64,000 nucleotides of DNA from Geminicoccaceae bacterium (GCA_028285265.1 JANQPX010000016.1:1-64000); one strand, 5' to 3'. Shown: positions 1 to 9,030, counted from the first letter of the stretch. Notes: generated from the sequence alone by a model not told the origin. A program made the numbers and translations.

Positions 1-1
1 G

Positions 2-223
2 ATGCCGGGGGGCTCCCAAGGCACGGATCTCCGTGGATCCCTATCCACTCTCACGACACCCCTGCAGGTGGTCTGGGGCGAAGACGATCAGATCCTGCCA
101 GCTCAGCATGCCAACGGACTTCCCGACAGCATCGCGTTGACGACATTCCCCAAAACGGGCCATATGCCCCACATGGAAAAAGCCGCCGAAGTCAACGAAC
201 TGATCGGCAAACTTGTGGGTTAA
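2..223 (+). CDS. AcoC-like alpha/beta hydrolase C-terminus (5' partial)
   Basis: Only the last 73 codons are in the window; the frame is open to the left edge, so the methionine at base 2 is probably internal. The peptide carries the C-terminal part of an alpha/beta hydrolase: a strand ending in VVWGEDDQILP (acid-residue strand) and then KTGHMPHMEKAAEVN, which supplies the catalytic histidine. The wording strongly resembles the hydrolase domain fused to lipoyl E2 in acetoin dehydrogenase (AcoC), which acts on acetoin-derived hydroxyethyl groups. The lipoyl domain would lie outside the window, so a free-standing hydrolase cannot be excluded. A good terminator follows 24 bases after the stop codon. 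Confidence 0.6.
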   Translation: MPGGSQGTDLRGSLSTLTTPLQVVWGEDDQILPAQHANGLPDSIALTTFPKTGHMPHMEKAAEVNELIGKLVG

Positions 224-247
224 GCGGCGTCCGCCGAAACTGATCAG

Positions 248-277
248 GGGGCGCTGGCAAGCCCGGCGCCCCTTTTT
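248..277 (+). terminator. Rho-independent terminator
   Basis: The sequence GGGGCGCTGG, a 5-base loop (CAAGC) and CCGGCGCCCC form a 10-bp stem with one T-G wobble, directly followed by TTTTT at 273-277. It closes the acoC-like transcription unit; the facing leftward operon ends at 340. Confidence 0.85.
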
Positions 278-339
278 CGTGCCTCGTTGGATCCCAGCAA
301 CGGTCAGCAGCAGGCCATAAACTGCCAACGTCGAAAGAG

Positions 340-999
340 CTAACGGTGAAAGGGCTTCGCCTTATGGGGCAGGCTCAGGCGAAAGTCTCGATAGCTTCTC
401 TCCGAAGACCGCCGGTAGAGATCGTCAAGAGTGGCTATAAGATCTGTGGCGAAATCGATACGCAGATTAAGCGGCCAGGGAGCGTCGTCTTGCGCCAGGA
501 TGGCGGCAGAGCAGGTGCCGCGCTTGTCTCCACCTTCTGCCTCGCCGGCCTTGAGAGCAGCGAGCAATCGAGCTGCAAGCGGGCGCCCTTCCGTGTTCAA
601 AAAGGCTGCTTGCATGGACGGCAGAACGCGATCATTGGCCAACATATTCCCGCCAATAATGACATCATCTGTTTTGATGACACCCAAAACGGCTTCGTTC
701 GCATCGCCGGTTGCCCCGGCTGTACCGCCGTTCCCATCCATCACCATCAACTGGCGCCAATCACGTCCTTGATCGCGCGCGGTCAACGCCTGAACGACGG
801 CCTCTGCGCTCCAGCCAGCGTCAAGCAGACGAAAGCCATCCTCGGCGTAAAGCGGGTTGGTGGTCAGCCCTTGGGTCGCGATCGCGCCGATCCCAGGACG
901 CAGATGCGGAACCTGAGCACCGACGGCGATTTTACCGGTGGCGGTGGCGACGCCAAGGCAACCAGACTTAGGATCTCGTCCGATAATCGAGAAGGTCAT
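340..999 (-). CDS. DUF1028 family protein
   Basis: The 219-residue product begins MTFSIIGRDPKSGCLGVAT and continues with AIATQGLTTNPLYAEDGFRLL and a GNGGTAGATGDAN segment. This is the DUF1028 pattern, a family with an Ntn-hydrolase-like fold and no settled reaction. It is the last gene of a leftward operon and overlaps the preceding gene by 4 bases (ATGA). Genes of this family often sit beside peptide transporters, which suggests hydrolysis of an imported amide or peptide-like compound; that is inference. No signal peptide is seen, so it is probably cytoplasmic. Confidence 0.8.
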   Translation of the reverse strand: MTFSIIGRDPKSGCLGVATATGKIAVGAQVPHLRPGIGAIATQGLTTNPLYAEDGFRLLDAGWSAEAVVQALTARDQGRDWRQLMVMDGNGGTAGATGDANEAVLGVIKTDDVIIGGNMLANDRVLPSMQAAFLNTEGRPLAARLLAALKAGEAEGGDKRGTCSAAILAQDDAPWPLNLRIDFATDLIATLDDLYRRSSERSYRDFRLSLPHKAKPFHR

Positions 1000-1961
1000 G
1001 CCGTCACACCATCATCGACGGCGCGTACGCCGATCGACACCCTCTCACGACCGCTGAGCGACATCAGACGGCCCTCTCGCATGATGCAATAAGGCTCGGC
1101 GATCGTATAACCGATGATACGCCCCTCTCGCCGGACTTCGGCGGCAAAATCAATGACAGCACCATCGCGGCTCGGGCCAAGCCAGCTTGGATGCGTGACG
1201 GTGATCCTGATGGCTCGATCGTGATCATCGATATCGAGTCCATTGACGTCACCGAGCTCGATCGGTGTTCCAGCAGCAATCTCGATGACAAAGTCACCAC
1301 GGTCCGCAGGCTTCATGAGATCAAGCGCGATGGAAGCCGCAAGTTCGGCGATGGCGTAGTGAGGATGAATGGCGTTATGGATGACGGCAATCACCGAGTT
1401 GGACGAAGCGTCATCGATCAACGCGCGTCCAAGATCTCCGCGCCGTTGGACATAAGCACTGTTGCCGACGAAAGCTTCGCCAGTGAGCCCCAGAGCGATG
1501 ATACCAGCGTCCGCTCCCGGATTTTGCAGAAGAACCTGTTGAGCAGCATCGACCGCAGTCTCGCCATCGCGCATGCGCGTGAGGACGGCCTGGTTCAGCG
1601 CGACGCCGTCAACGCCCGGCATGTTGGGAAGACGGTGGCCGGTGACAAGACCGACACCGGATGCCGCCGGGGTGAATTGGCTGAGTGGTGTTGGGCGGTC
1701 CGGTCCGCTGGACATCAGGCCGGCGAGCGGCGCATGAGCAATGTCAGACGGTGGCTCGACACCGGTGGCTTCGCCATCGGTAAAGAGTGTGGTTGCGCCG
1801 CCTCGCTGGGTCTCTGCACGATGCAGCGTGCCGTCTGCTGTGATGGCAACAAAACTCACGAAGCCGCCAATGGCGCCCCGCCCAATACTCTCGACGGCTG
1901 ACAAGGCTTTGAAGGCTGCAAAGCCAGCGCTTGGCCCGCGGACAGCAATGCCGATGGTCAT
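996..1961 (-). CDS. Conserved protein of unknown function, peptide-transport operon
   Basis: The 321-residue protein has no motif I can name with confidence. It starts MTIGIAVRGPSAGFAAFKALSAVE and has a glycine-rich GRGAIGGFVSFVAI segment near residues 27-40, a middle part with VTGHRLPNMPGVDG, and a conserved-looking VIAVIHNAIHPHYAIAELAA segment near residue 190. The GAIGGFVSF start loosely recalls Ntn-type or isoaspartyl-peptidase-like proteins, but no nucleophile can be assigned. It overlaps both the ATPase gene upstream and the DUF1028 gene downstream by 4 bases, so the three are translationally coupled. A role in processing the imported substrate is inferred from position only. Confidence 0.6.
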   Translation of the reverse strand: MTIGIAVRGPSAGFAAFKALSAVESIGRGAIGGFVSFVAITADGTLHRAETQRGGATTLFTDGEATGVEPPSDIAHAPLAGLMSSGPDRPTPLSQFTPAASGVGLVTGHRLPNMPGVDGVALNQAVLTRMRDGETAVDAAQQVLLQNPGADAGIIALGLTGEAFVGNSAYVQRRGDLGRALIDDASSNSVIAVIHNAIHPHYAIAELAASIALDLMKPADRGDFVIEIAAGTPIELGDVNGLDIDDHDRAIRITVTHPSWLGPSRDGAVIDFAAEVRREGRIIGYTIAEPYCIMREGRLMSLSGRERVSIGVRAVDDGVTA

Positions 1962-3721
1962 GCGGCCACCCAGTGGTCGGCGGCAACCTCTTTGAGCGAC
2001 CCGCCGGGCATGGCGTCAATGTCGAGGGTGGGCAGCACGCCCCGCTTTCTTGATGGATCTGGCAAAGGCACGGCCGCGAGCAGTGTTTTGGTGTAGACAT
2101 GACGCGCATCACTCAGCACGGCTTGCCTCGGTCCCATCTCAACAATTCGGCCTTTGTGCATCACGATGACTCGATGACTCATCTGCTCGACCACCGCCAT
2201 ATCGTGGCTGATGAACAAGTAGGCAAGACCGAGGGATTGCTGCAGCTCGAGCATCAAATCAAGGACCTGAGCCTGAACAGAGACATCGAGCGCCGAGGTC
2301 GGCTCGTCCGCAACAATCAGCTTTGGGCCGGGACCGAGGGCACGCGCGATACAGATGCGCTGGCGCTGACCACCTGAGAATTCATGGGGGTAACGGCGCA
2401 TGTGATCCGCTTCGAGACCAACCTTCTTGAAAAGGGCTGCGGTGCGATCTTCAAGTTCGGCACCGGAAGCCACACGGTGGATCAGCATCGGTTCCATCAC
2501 CAACCGACCCGCACTCATGCGCGGATTGAGCGAGGCATAGGGATCCTGGAAAATCATCTGCATGGTGCGACGGGCCGCCCGTAAACCTGTTGGCCCAAGG
2601 GCACGAACGTCACGACCATCGACATTGATGTCACCATCGTCGACCTCGATGAGTCGCAGCAAAGCACGACCGGTCGTCGATTTTCCAGAACCGCTTTCGC
2701 CGACAATGGCAAGCGTTTCACCGGGCGCGAGATCAAATCCGACATTGTCCATCGCGAGCACCCCCTCATCGCGCGATAACCAGCCGCCGCTCTTGAAGCG
2801 CTTGGTCAGGTTCCGAGCGCTCACCAGGGTCTCGCCGCGGGTCGGTCTTATCGGCGACGCGACCACGGTTGGCGGTGCGGTCGTGCTCGCGAACGCGCCA
2901 AGTTTCGGCACGGCGGCGAGCAGCGTCCTGGTATAGTCCTCCCGTGGCCGCTGGAATACCTCGCCGACCAAGCCTTCCTCAACCTTTTGACCGCAATGCA
3001 TCACAACCACCCGATCGGCCATCTCGGCGACCACGCCCATGTCGTGGGTGATAAGGATGATGCTCGTGCCGAATTCGCGTTTGAGATCACGCATCAGGTC
3101 GAGAATCTGCGCTTGCACCGTCACATCGAGAGCGGTGGTCGGCTCATCGGCGATCAACACGGATGGCTCTGATGCCATGGCCATGGCAATCATGATGCGT
3201 TGGCGCATGCCGCCGGAGAGTTCGTGGGGATATTGTTTCAGACGGCTTTTCGATTTGGGGATGCGTACACGGTCGATCATCTCGATTGATCGCGCCTCAG
3301 CGTCACGCATGCTCATGCCGCGATGGACGATCAGTCCCTCGGTGAGTTGGCGCCCAATGGTCAGCACCGGGTTAAGCGATGTCATCGGCTCTTGAAAGAT
3401 CATGGTGATACGATCGCCACGAAGGGCCGTGATCTCGGTTTCCGACATGGCGATCAAATCTCGTTCGTCGAACCATGCCCGACCGGTCTCGACGGTCGAG
3501 GTGCTCGGCGGCAGTAGGCCAAGCAATGCAAGGCAGGATACGCTCTTGCCGGAGCCGCTCTCGCCAACGATGGCGAGCGTCTCGCCGACGTCCAGCCTAT
3601 AGGACAAGTTCTGTACGGCCTGGTTTCTGGTAACACCGCGACCGAACGATACCGAGAGATTCTCGACATCCAAAGCCACGTCGGAACGACGTCCTGTCGC
3701 TGTCTTAACTCCCCCGGTCAT
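1958..3721 (-). CDS. Peptide ABC transporter, fused double ATPase (DppD-DppF type)
   Basis: A single 587-residue chain carries two complete ABC domains. The first has Walker A GESGSGKSVS, signature LSGGMRQR and Walker B VLIADEPTT; the second has Walker A GESGSGKSTT, signature FSGGQRQR and Walker B LIVADEPTS. Each is followed by the oligopeptide-transport C-terminal extension. In many bacteria these halves are separate genes (dppD and dppF, oppD and oppF); fused versions resemble GsiA. The protein energises import through the two permeases encoded just upstream. The start overlaps the dppC-type stop by 4 bases. Confidence 0.92.
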   Translation of the reverse strand: MTGGVKTATGRRSDVALDVENLSVSFGRGVTRNQAVQNLSYRLDVGETLAIVGESGSGKSVSCLALLGLLPPSTSTVETGRAWFDERDLIAMSETEITALRGDRITMIFQEPMTSLNPVLTIGRQLTEGLIVHRGMSMRDAEARSIEMIDRVRIPKSKSRLKQYPHELSGGMRQRIMIAMAMASEPSVLIADEPTTALDVTVQAQILDLMRDLKREFGTSIILITHDMGVVAEMADRVVVMHCGQKVEEGLVGEVFQRPREDYTRTLLAAVPKLGAFASTTAPPTVVASPIRPTRGETLVSARNLTKRFKSGGWLSRDEGVLAMDNVGFDLAPGETLAIVGESGSGKSTTGRALLRLIEVDDGDINVDGRDVRALGPTGLRAARRTMQMIFQDPYASLNPRMSAGRLVMEPMLIHRVASGAELEDRTAALFKKVGLEADHMRRYPHEFSGGQRQRICIARALGPGPKLIVADEPTSALDVSVQAQVLDLMLELQQSLGLAYLFISHDMAVVEQMSHRVIVMHKGRIVEMGPRQAVLSDARHVYTKTLLAAVPLPDPSRKRGVLPTLDIDAMPGGSLKEVAADHWVAA

Positions 3722-4587
3722 CGTTTGACCTGACGAGGATCAAGGATTTCGCGAATGCCATCACCGAGAAGATTAAAGCCAAGCACGGTGATCGCGATCG
3801 CCATGCCTGGAAAAATCATCATCCAAGGAGCTCGGCTAATCAGGTCACGACTGGAGGAAAGCATGAACCCCCATTCCGGCTGTGGTGGCTGCGCACCAAG
3901 GCCAAGGAAAGACAACCCTGCCGCGGCGAGCACGGCGGTGGAGACGCCGAGCGTGCCGACCACGATCAATGTCGGGACGACGTTCGGGAGAAGATGCAAG
4001 AAGATCATGCGGATATGTCCAGCACCCGCAGCAACGCCCGCTTCGAAATACGGTTTGCCCTTTTCGACAAGAACAATGGAGTGGGTGACCCGGGCGTAGA
4101 ACGGGATGGACGCGATGCCGATGGCGATCATGGCATTGGTGAGACCGATACCAAGAATGGCGAGACAGGCAAGGGCGATGACGATTTCGGTGAAGGAAAA
4201 GAGGACATCGACCAAGCGCATGAGGATACGTTCTGGCCAAGCACCCGCATAGCCCGCGACCAAGCCAAGCAGAAGGCCCGAGGTGAGCGAAATCCCGACA
4301 GCGATCACGCCGATCTGCAGCGTCAGACGCGCGCCATACACAATACGGCTGAAGACGTCACGGCCGAAATCGTCGGTGCCGAACCAATGAGTGAGCGATG
4401 GAGGTTGAAATCGAGGTCCGACCGCCATGCGCAGGGGATCATGGGGCGCAATCCAAGGCGCGAAGACGGCGGCCACAATCAGGGTCACAACGATGAAAAG
4501 ACCAATTGCGCCGGTTGGGCTTCTCAGGAGCTGCCTCAAGAAGCCCGCCGACCGGGACCCGTCGATGAGATCGAGGGTCGTCGCCAT
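3718..4587 (-). CDS. Peptide ABC transporter permease, DppC type
   Basis: The 289-residue inner-membrane protein has a cytoplasmic N-terminus, a first membrane segment near residues 30-48 (GLFIVVTLIVAAVFAPWIAP), the DppC-typical DPLRMAVGPRFQPPS and HWFGTDDFGRDVFSRI, and several later membrane segments. The EAGVAAGAGHIRMIFLHLLPN stretch is the ATPase-coupling loop. Its start codon shares one base with the upstream permease stop (TAATG), and its end overlaps the fused ATPase gene. With DppB it forms the channel. Confidence 0.92.
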   Translation of the reverse strand: MATTLDLIDGSRSAGFLRQLLRSPTGAIGLFIVVTLIVAAVFAPWIAPHDPLRMAVGPRFQPPSLTHWFGTDDFGRDVFSRIVYGARLTLQIGVIAVGISLTSGLLLGLVAGYAGAWPERILMRLVDVLFSFTEIVIALACLAILGIGLTNAMIAIGIASIPFYARVTHSIVLVEKGKPYFEAGVAAGAGHIRMIFLHLLPNVVPTLIVVGTLGVSTAVLAAAGLSFLGLGAQPPQPEWGFMLSSSRDLISRAPWMMIFPGMAIAITVLGFNLLGDGIREILDPRQVKR

Positions 4588-5507
4588 TAGCTGTACCTGA
4601 TCCTGGGATCGAGGGCGGCGTAGAGAAGGTCAATGATCAGCGATACCAGAACGACCACGGTTGCGAAGAACAGGATAAAGCCTTGGATCAATGGATAATC
4701 GCGGGCGAACACCGCCTCGATCGCGAGTCGACCGACACCGTTCCAGGCAAAGACGTTTTCGACCACGATCGCACCTCCCATCATATAGGCGAATTGCAAG
4801 CCCATCATGGAGACGATTGGCACGAGACCGGCGCGAAGGGCATGGCGATAAAGAACGATGGTCTTGGGCAAACCTTTCGCCCGCGCGGTACGGACAAAGT
4901 CCTGATCGAAGATATCGATCATCGCGGAGCGAGTTAGGCGCGCGAGCACGGCGGCATTGGCAAGCCCCAACGTAAGAGCAGGCAAGATCAAGCTTCGCCA
5001 ATCAGAGCCCGCAACCGGCAACCAGCCAAGCTGGAGCGCAAAGAAGAAGAGAAGGAGCAGGCCCAGCCAAAAGTGAGGCATCGAGACGCCGATAATGGCG
5101 ATGATCATGGCGCCGACATCGATGATGGTGCCGCGCTTGTAGGCGGCAAGAAAACCGAGCGACAGGCCAATGACCACGGCGATGGCAAGGCTTGTTGTCG
5201 CCAGGATCAGGGTTGGCGGAAAGCGAGTCAGAAGAATATCGAGCACCGGCTGATTACCAACAATCGAGCGCCCGAGATCGCCTTCAAGCAGACGACCGAC
5301 ATAAAGCCCGTACTGGACCCAGATGGGTTGATCGAGGCCAAGGGCGGTGCGCACCGCCTCGATCTGCTCCGGTGTTGATTGAAACTTCGCATACATGATG
5401 CGGACCGGATCGCCAGGCACGGCGTGGATGAGCAGGGTCACGGCAATCGTGGTGATCCAAATGGTAACGAGGGCGGCGAAAATACGCTGAACAACGTAAC
5501 GAATCAC
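4587..5507 (-). CDS. Peptide ABC transporter permease, DppB type
   Basis: The 306-residue membrane protein begins MIRYVVQRIFAALVTIWITT, the usual DppB/OppB start, followed by LLIHAVPGDPVRIMY. It keeps the GDLGRSIVGNQPV motif after the periplasmic loop and the coupling loop FVRTARAKGLPKTIVLYRHALR. About six membrane segments are visible. It lies 114 bases after the binding-protein gene; that gap holds a TGACGTCA palindrome but no obvious terminator, so cotranscription is likely. Confidence 0.93.
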   Translation of the reverse strand: MIRYVVQRIFAALVTIWITTIAVTLLIHAVPGDPVRIMYAKFQSTPEQIEAVRTALGLDQPIWVQYGLYVGRLLEGDLGRSIVGNQPVLDILLTRFPPTLILATTSLAIAVVIGLSLGFLAAYKRGTIIDVGAMIIAIIGVSMPHFWLGLLLLFFFALQLGWLPVAGSDWRSLILPALTLGLANAAVLARLTRSAMIDIFDQDFVRTARAKGLPKTIVLYRHALRAGLVPIVSMMGLQFAYMMGGAIVVENVFAWNGVGRLAIEAVFARDYPLIQGFILFFATVVVLVSLIIDLLYAALDPRIRYS

Positions 5508-5621
5508 CGCCCTCGCTCCCCTAGTCCCGTGCCTTCAAGCAACACCTATCGCGTCCATGACGTCATCGCACACGCCCGGTTCAGGCCCAGGAAGCGGCCG
5601 CGTCGATGCAAACGTCACGAA

Positions 5622-7175
5622 CTAGCCTTTGACGGTCACATCATTGAACATGGGGTGAAGGAAGGGGCCGATCTTCAGGCCACCTACTTCAGGCCTGACC
5701 GCAAAGACCCACTCCCAGCCGGGCGTATACAGGCCGATATGCACGGCATTCTCCATGAGATGTTTGATGACCGCCTGCACTTTTTCAAGACGTGCTTCCG
5801 GCTCGATCGTGGTGCGGGTTTCTTCGAGCATAGCGTCCAGTTCCGGCGTGTTGTAACCGGAATAGGCACCTGGGCTATGCCAGAGCGCATAAAGAATGTC
5901 CGGGTCATACCAGGACCAGGTCATCATATCGAAGGTGCCGGGCGTGTCGTCGACCGTCTCGTTCTGCTCTTTTACCCGCGCATTCATGGTACCGATGTCC
6001 ATGATCTCAATCGAGACATTGATCCCGACTTGGGCGAGCTGGCTCTGGAAGATCTCGGCGAGTTTATGCCGGTTGCCACCTGTCCAGACGAACATGGTCG
6101 TCTCAAGCGGGTTGTCCGGGCCGTAACCGAGTTCGCCCAGCAAAGCAACCGCCCTATCCGGATCATATTCATAGCCGTATTGCTTGCAGAACTCCTGGTC
6201 ATTGCCGAAAACACCACGGGCGATCGGGCACCATTCGCGCTGGCTGAGACCACCATAAATCAGGTCGATCGCCGCCTGCGGGTCGGTGGCGTAGGCAACA
6301 GCCTGGCGCGCGCGGACATCGTCGAAGGGTGGCCGCGAGATGGTGAACTCCCAAAACACATTCTGGCCGGTGTTTTCAGCGACGATGATATCGAGCTCAC
6401 CCTCTTCCTCAATGGCAGGGATGTCATCGAAGGGGGGCTCCGCGATGTGAATCTCGCCGGTCTTGAGCCCAGCCAGGCGTGTCTGCGGCTCAGGGACGGT
6501 CTTGACGATCAAGGTGTCGATGGCGACAGGCCCCTTATTGTCGAAGGGGCGACCGTAGTTGGTGTAGTCGGGGTTCTTTTCGAGCGTAACGGTATCGCCC
6601 TTCACCCACTCCACCAGCTTAAAGGGGCCGGCGCCGATGCCGGTCGAACTGCCGAAGGTTTCGGGATCATTGCTGTCGCAGACCATAGATGAAAAGCTGT
6701 CGGCGAGGAAGGGAAGGAACGGGCCAAAGCGACTTTCGAACGTGAATTTGACGGTGAGGTCATCGACAACCTCGACCGACGAAATCGGACCCCAACTGGT
6801 TTTGGTGAGGCTGGGATTGCTTTCATCGAAGGCGCGATCGACCGTGAATTTGACGTCATTGGCGTCGAACGGGGTGCCATCATGGCAGAGAACACCCTCT
6901 TGAAGCGCGAAGGTATATTCGAGACCGTCGTCACTCACGTCCCATGACTTGGCGATGTGGGGTTGCGGTTGGCCGTCCATATCGAAGGCAAGCAGGGTTT
7001 CATAGATTTGATCCCAAACCTGCATCGAGAGCGTTGAAGTCGCACGATGCGGATCGAGGCTATCGATATCGCCATAGCGCGCCCAGACCAGCTCGGCAGC
7101 GTTGACGGATACGGCGGCTGTCGACGCAGCGAGCGCAACGACCGAAGCTTTGATGATGTCGGGGGGGCGAGGCAC
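5622..7175 (-). CDS. Peptide ABC transporter substrate-binding protein (SBP_bac_5)
   Basis: This periplasmic binding protein of about 517 residues belongs to the DppA/OppA family. The mature part opens AELVWARYGDIDSLDPHRATS, the family start, and has KSWDVSDDGLEYTFALQEGV near residue 85. I place the start at a GTG (7175) preceded at 5 bases by AAAGGAGA (7181-7188); this gives a signal peptide ending VSVNA. A longer in-frame start at 7241 would put a poor, arginine-containing extension before the signal and lacks this ribosome site. It is the first gene of the leftward operon that ends at 340. Whether the ligand is a peptide, an amino-sugar peptide or another compound cannot be read from sequence. 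Confidence 0.9.
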   Translation of the reverse strand: MPRPPDIIKASVVALAASTAAVSVNAAELVWARYGDIDSLDPHRATSTLSMQVWDQIYETLLAFDMDGQPQPHIAKSWDVSDDGLEYTFALQEGVLCHDGTPFDANDVKFTVDRAFDESNPSLTKTSWGPISSVEVVDDLTVKFTFESRFGPFLPFLADSFSSMVCDSNDPETFGSSTGIGAGPFKLVEWVKGDTVTLEKNPDYTNYGRPFDNKGPVAIDTLIVKTVPEPQTRLAGLKTGEIHIAEPPFDDIPAIEEEGELDIIVAENTGQNVFWEFTISRPPFDDVRARQAVAYATDPQAAIDLIYGGLSQREWCPIARGVFGNDQEFCKQYGYEYDPDRAVALLGELGYGPDNPLETTMFVWTGGNRHKLAEIFQSQLAQVGINVSIEIMDIGTMNARVKEQNETVDDTPGTFDMMTWSWYDPDILYALWHSPGAYSGYNTPELDAMLEETRTTIEPEARLEKVQAVIKHLMENAVHIGLYTPGWEWVFAVRPEVGGLKIGPFLHPMFNDVTVKG

Positions 7176-7246
7176 AGGCGTCTCCTTTGTTGATTTGTAG
7201 CTTTGCACAAAAAGCCTGAAGGCCTTGGAGACAGAGGTCAAATAAA

Positions 7247-7276
7247 TTTCGTTTCTGAAACAAAAAATTTCATGAA
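7247..7276. promoter_or_regulatory. Candidate RpiR-type operator before the peptide transporter operon
   Basis: The AT-rich segment holds overlapping inverted repeats built from TTTC/GAAA: GTTTC-T-GAAAC at 7251-7261, TGAAA-N7-TTTCA at 7256-7272 and TTCATGAA at 7269-7276. The same half-sites occur before the neighbouring RpiR-type regulator gene (8206-8221). Binding is inferred. Confidence 0.5.
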
Positions 7277-7326
7277 TGACGATTCTAGAATGTAAATTGG
7301 GCCTCTCCGCACAGCCTTTGAAACGG

Positions 7327-8190
7327 TCACCAGTCGCCGCTTAGGCCGTCGTCCCAATCATTATGGATGGCTTCAATGCGCTTGAGCCGCTCGATCGAGT
7401 TTTCGCCGAGATGGGTCGCCAGTGACGAACAGAGATAGATCATCAGACTGACGGCGGCGGTCGGTGAATCGAAAATACCTGAGCCAACAGTCCGGCAGCG
7501 CAGGACCGCCGTTTCGGATGAGGACGGCGGTTGGCTGCCATAGTCCGTGACAAACACGATCTTGGCGCCGGCTTGGCCTGCGGAGCGAACAACATTGCGA
7601 AGGGCGCGGGTCCGCCTCGACAATCCAAAGGCCAGCATGGTGTCGCTCGGCGAGATCGAGGCAAACTCCTCAGGCACAGAAAAGCCGCCGATCGGAATCA
7701 TACGAATATCGGGCCTGATCTTGATCAATAAGGCACGGGCGATATGGGCGAGAGGGTAATTGTCGCCAAAACCGACCACCCATAACTTGTCCGCGCGCGC
7801 CAACATGCGTACCGCACGGCTCATGTCGTCGGAGCGCTGCTGTTCGATGCTGCGCACCATATTCTGTAGCTCGCTTTGCAGATGCTGGCTCAGATCCATT
7901 TGCTGGTGAGCGAGCCGATGCATGCGTGCGCCAAATTCGACGGGCTGCGGATCAACGCCCTGTTCACGCGCTGCCTTTTGCGCCGCCTTGAAGCTTTGAT
8001 AGCCGAGCCGCCGAAAGAAACGCGTAGTGGTCGCTTTGGAGACAGTTGCCCGCTCGGCAAGTTGGGCGGCCGACTTTTCAACCACCGCCATCGGCTGCTC
8101 GAGAAGAAGATCCGCGAGCCGTCGCTCTCCCCTTGGCATGGTGTCGTAGCAATCAAGGATGCGTTTCGCCAACCGCTCAGACTGTTCCAA
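7327..8190 (-). CDS. MurR/RpiR family transcriptional regulator
   Basis: The 287-residue protein has an N-terminal helix-turn-helix (residues about 5-80) with the family wording ATVSKATTTRFFRRLGYQSF and a C-terminal SIS sugar-phosphate-binding domain (residues about 125-260; KLWVVGFGDNYPLAHIARALL and SPSDTMLAFGLSRRTRALRNVV). The reading frame has an in-frame TGA 21 bases upstream, so the start is a TTG at 8190 with GGAAA as a weak ribosome site. It lies upstream of the peptide transporter operon on the same strand, with 151 bases between them. SIS domains usually bind sugar phosphates or amino-sugar ligands, so the imported compound may be related to amino sugars; this is inference. Confidence 0.88.
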   Translation of the reverse strand: MEQSERLAKRILDCYDTMPRGERRLADLLLEQPMAVVEKSAAQLAERATVSKATTTRFFRRLGYQSFKAAQKAAREQGVDPQPVEFGARMHRLAHQQMDLSQHLQSELQNMVRSIEQQRSDDMSRAVRMLARADKLWVVGFGDNYPLAHIARALLIKIRPDIRMIPIGGFSVPEEFASISPSDTMLAFGLSRRTRALRNVVRSAGQAGAKIVFVTDYGSQPPSSSETAVLRCRTVGSGIFDSPTAAVSLMIYLCSSLATHLGENSIERLKRIEAIHNDWDDGLSGDW

Positions 8191-8205
8191 GCTGTATTTC
8201 CAATC

Positions 8206-8221
8206 GTTTCAGTTGTGAAAC
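8206..8221. promoter_or_regulatory. Candidate autoregulatory RpiR-type operator
   Basis: GTTTCA-GTTG-TGAAAC is a perfect 6-bp inverted repeat with a 4-base spacer, 16 bases before the regulator's TTG start. It matches the half-sites found before the transporter operon. Confidence 0.55.
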
Positions 8222-8569
8222 AAAAAAGATGGCCCATGTTTCGCCAAAAAGCAAAGCTGCTGCACAAAGAGGGAGCAGGCGGTGGCCCAACATCGTGGCC
8301 GGAATCCTGAATTCTGGGACCTGGCGCACTTTTTGCTCCCATGGCTGATGAACAGGCCCTGCCTCCTCACGGACGTGGCCCAATCAGAAACCTAAAGGAG
8401 GCGCAACGATGTTCGGGCCTTATGGTCGTGGGAGCACCCAGAACTATCCCATATCACCGTCAACCACCGTCGTCTCACAGATGACGCGGTCGGCAGTGCA
8501 TTGAAATAGGTCTCGCCATTGCCGAATGAGAGCTCATACGGCGAACTCACTCACACATTGGAGTCATGA
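8222..8569. other. Intergenic region without a clear gene
   Basis: About 350 bases between the regulator gene and the decayed amidohydrolase. A short frame around 8420-8515 reads EHPELSHITVNHRRLTDD followed by an interrupted SALEIGLAIAE-like stretch, which looks like more coding debris, but I cannot name its parent. An AAAGGAGG sequence at about 8394-8401 lies before an ATG at 8410 whose frame stops after about 31 codons. Confidence 0.4.
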
Positions 8570-9030
8570 GGGCATGTCAGCGTCGATGTCCGTGGGCGTT
8601 ACGTCATTACTAAGCCACTTGACCGTCATCATTGGGACCAGATCGATGATGGTGCAGTGCTGGTTGCTGACGGCACCGTGCAGGCGATTGGCTCTTACCA
8701 GAACTTGAAGGACGCCAATCCCGACGCACAGGTCATTGGCAATGGCCGCCAGGTCTTACTACGGGGCTTGGTCAACGATCATCACCATATCTGCCTCACA
8801 CCGGTCCAACTCAGCTTGCCCGACATGCCGTTTGAGCTTTGGTTCGTCACCCGGTTGGTCTGCCGTGCGGTCGATCTCTATCTCGATACGCTTTACGCCG
8901 CCTTCGAGATGATTTCGTCGGGCGTTACAACAGTCCAGCACATTCATGGCTCGGTTTCCGGCAAAATTGACCAGGTCATCGCTGGTGCGAACGATGTGAT
9001 CAAGGCCTATGACGACGTCGTTGATGCCGG
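8570..9030 (+). pseudogene. Amidohydrolase N-terminal remnant
   Basis: The frame reads GRYVITKPLDRHH, then DDGAVLVADGTVQAIGSY and GLVNDHHHICLTPVQ, then ISSGVTTVQHIHGSV. This is the N-terminal beta-sandwich and first metal-ligand strand (here HHH instead of the usual HxH) of an ATZ/TRZ or cytosine-deaminase-type amidohydrolase. It has an in-frame TGA at 8567-8569 and no start codon in the right place, so the true 5' end is lost. The homology stops near 9030, before the middle and C-terminal metal ligands. It is not expected to be functional. Confidence 0.75.

Noticed and set aside
5379..6692. A 437-codon open frame on the plus strand opposite the peptide-binding protein gene
   Set aside because: It is antisense to an SBP_bac_5 gene with signal peptide and ribosome site; the plus-strand product has no recognisable domain.
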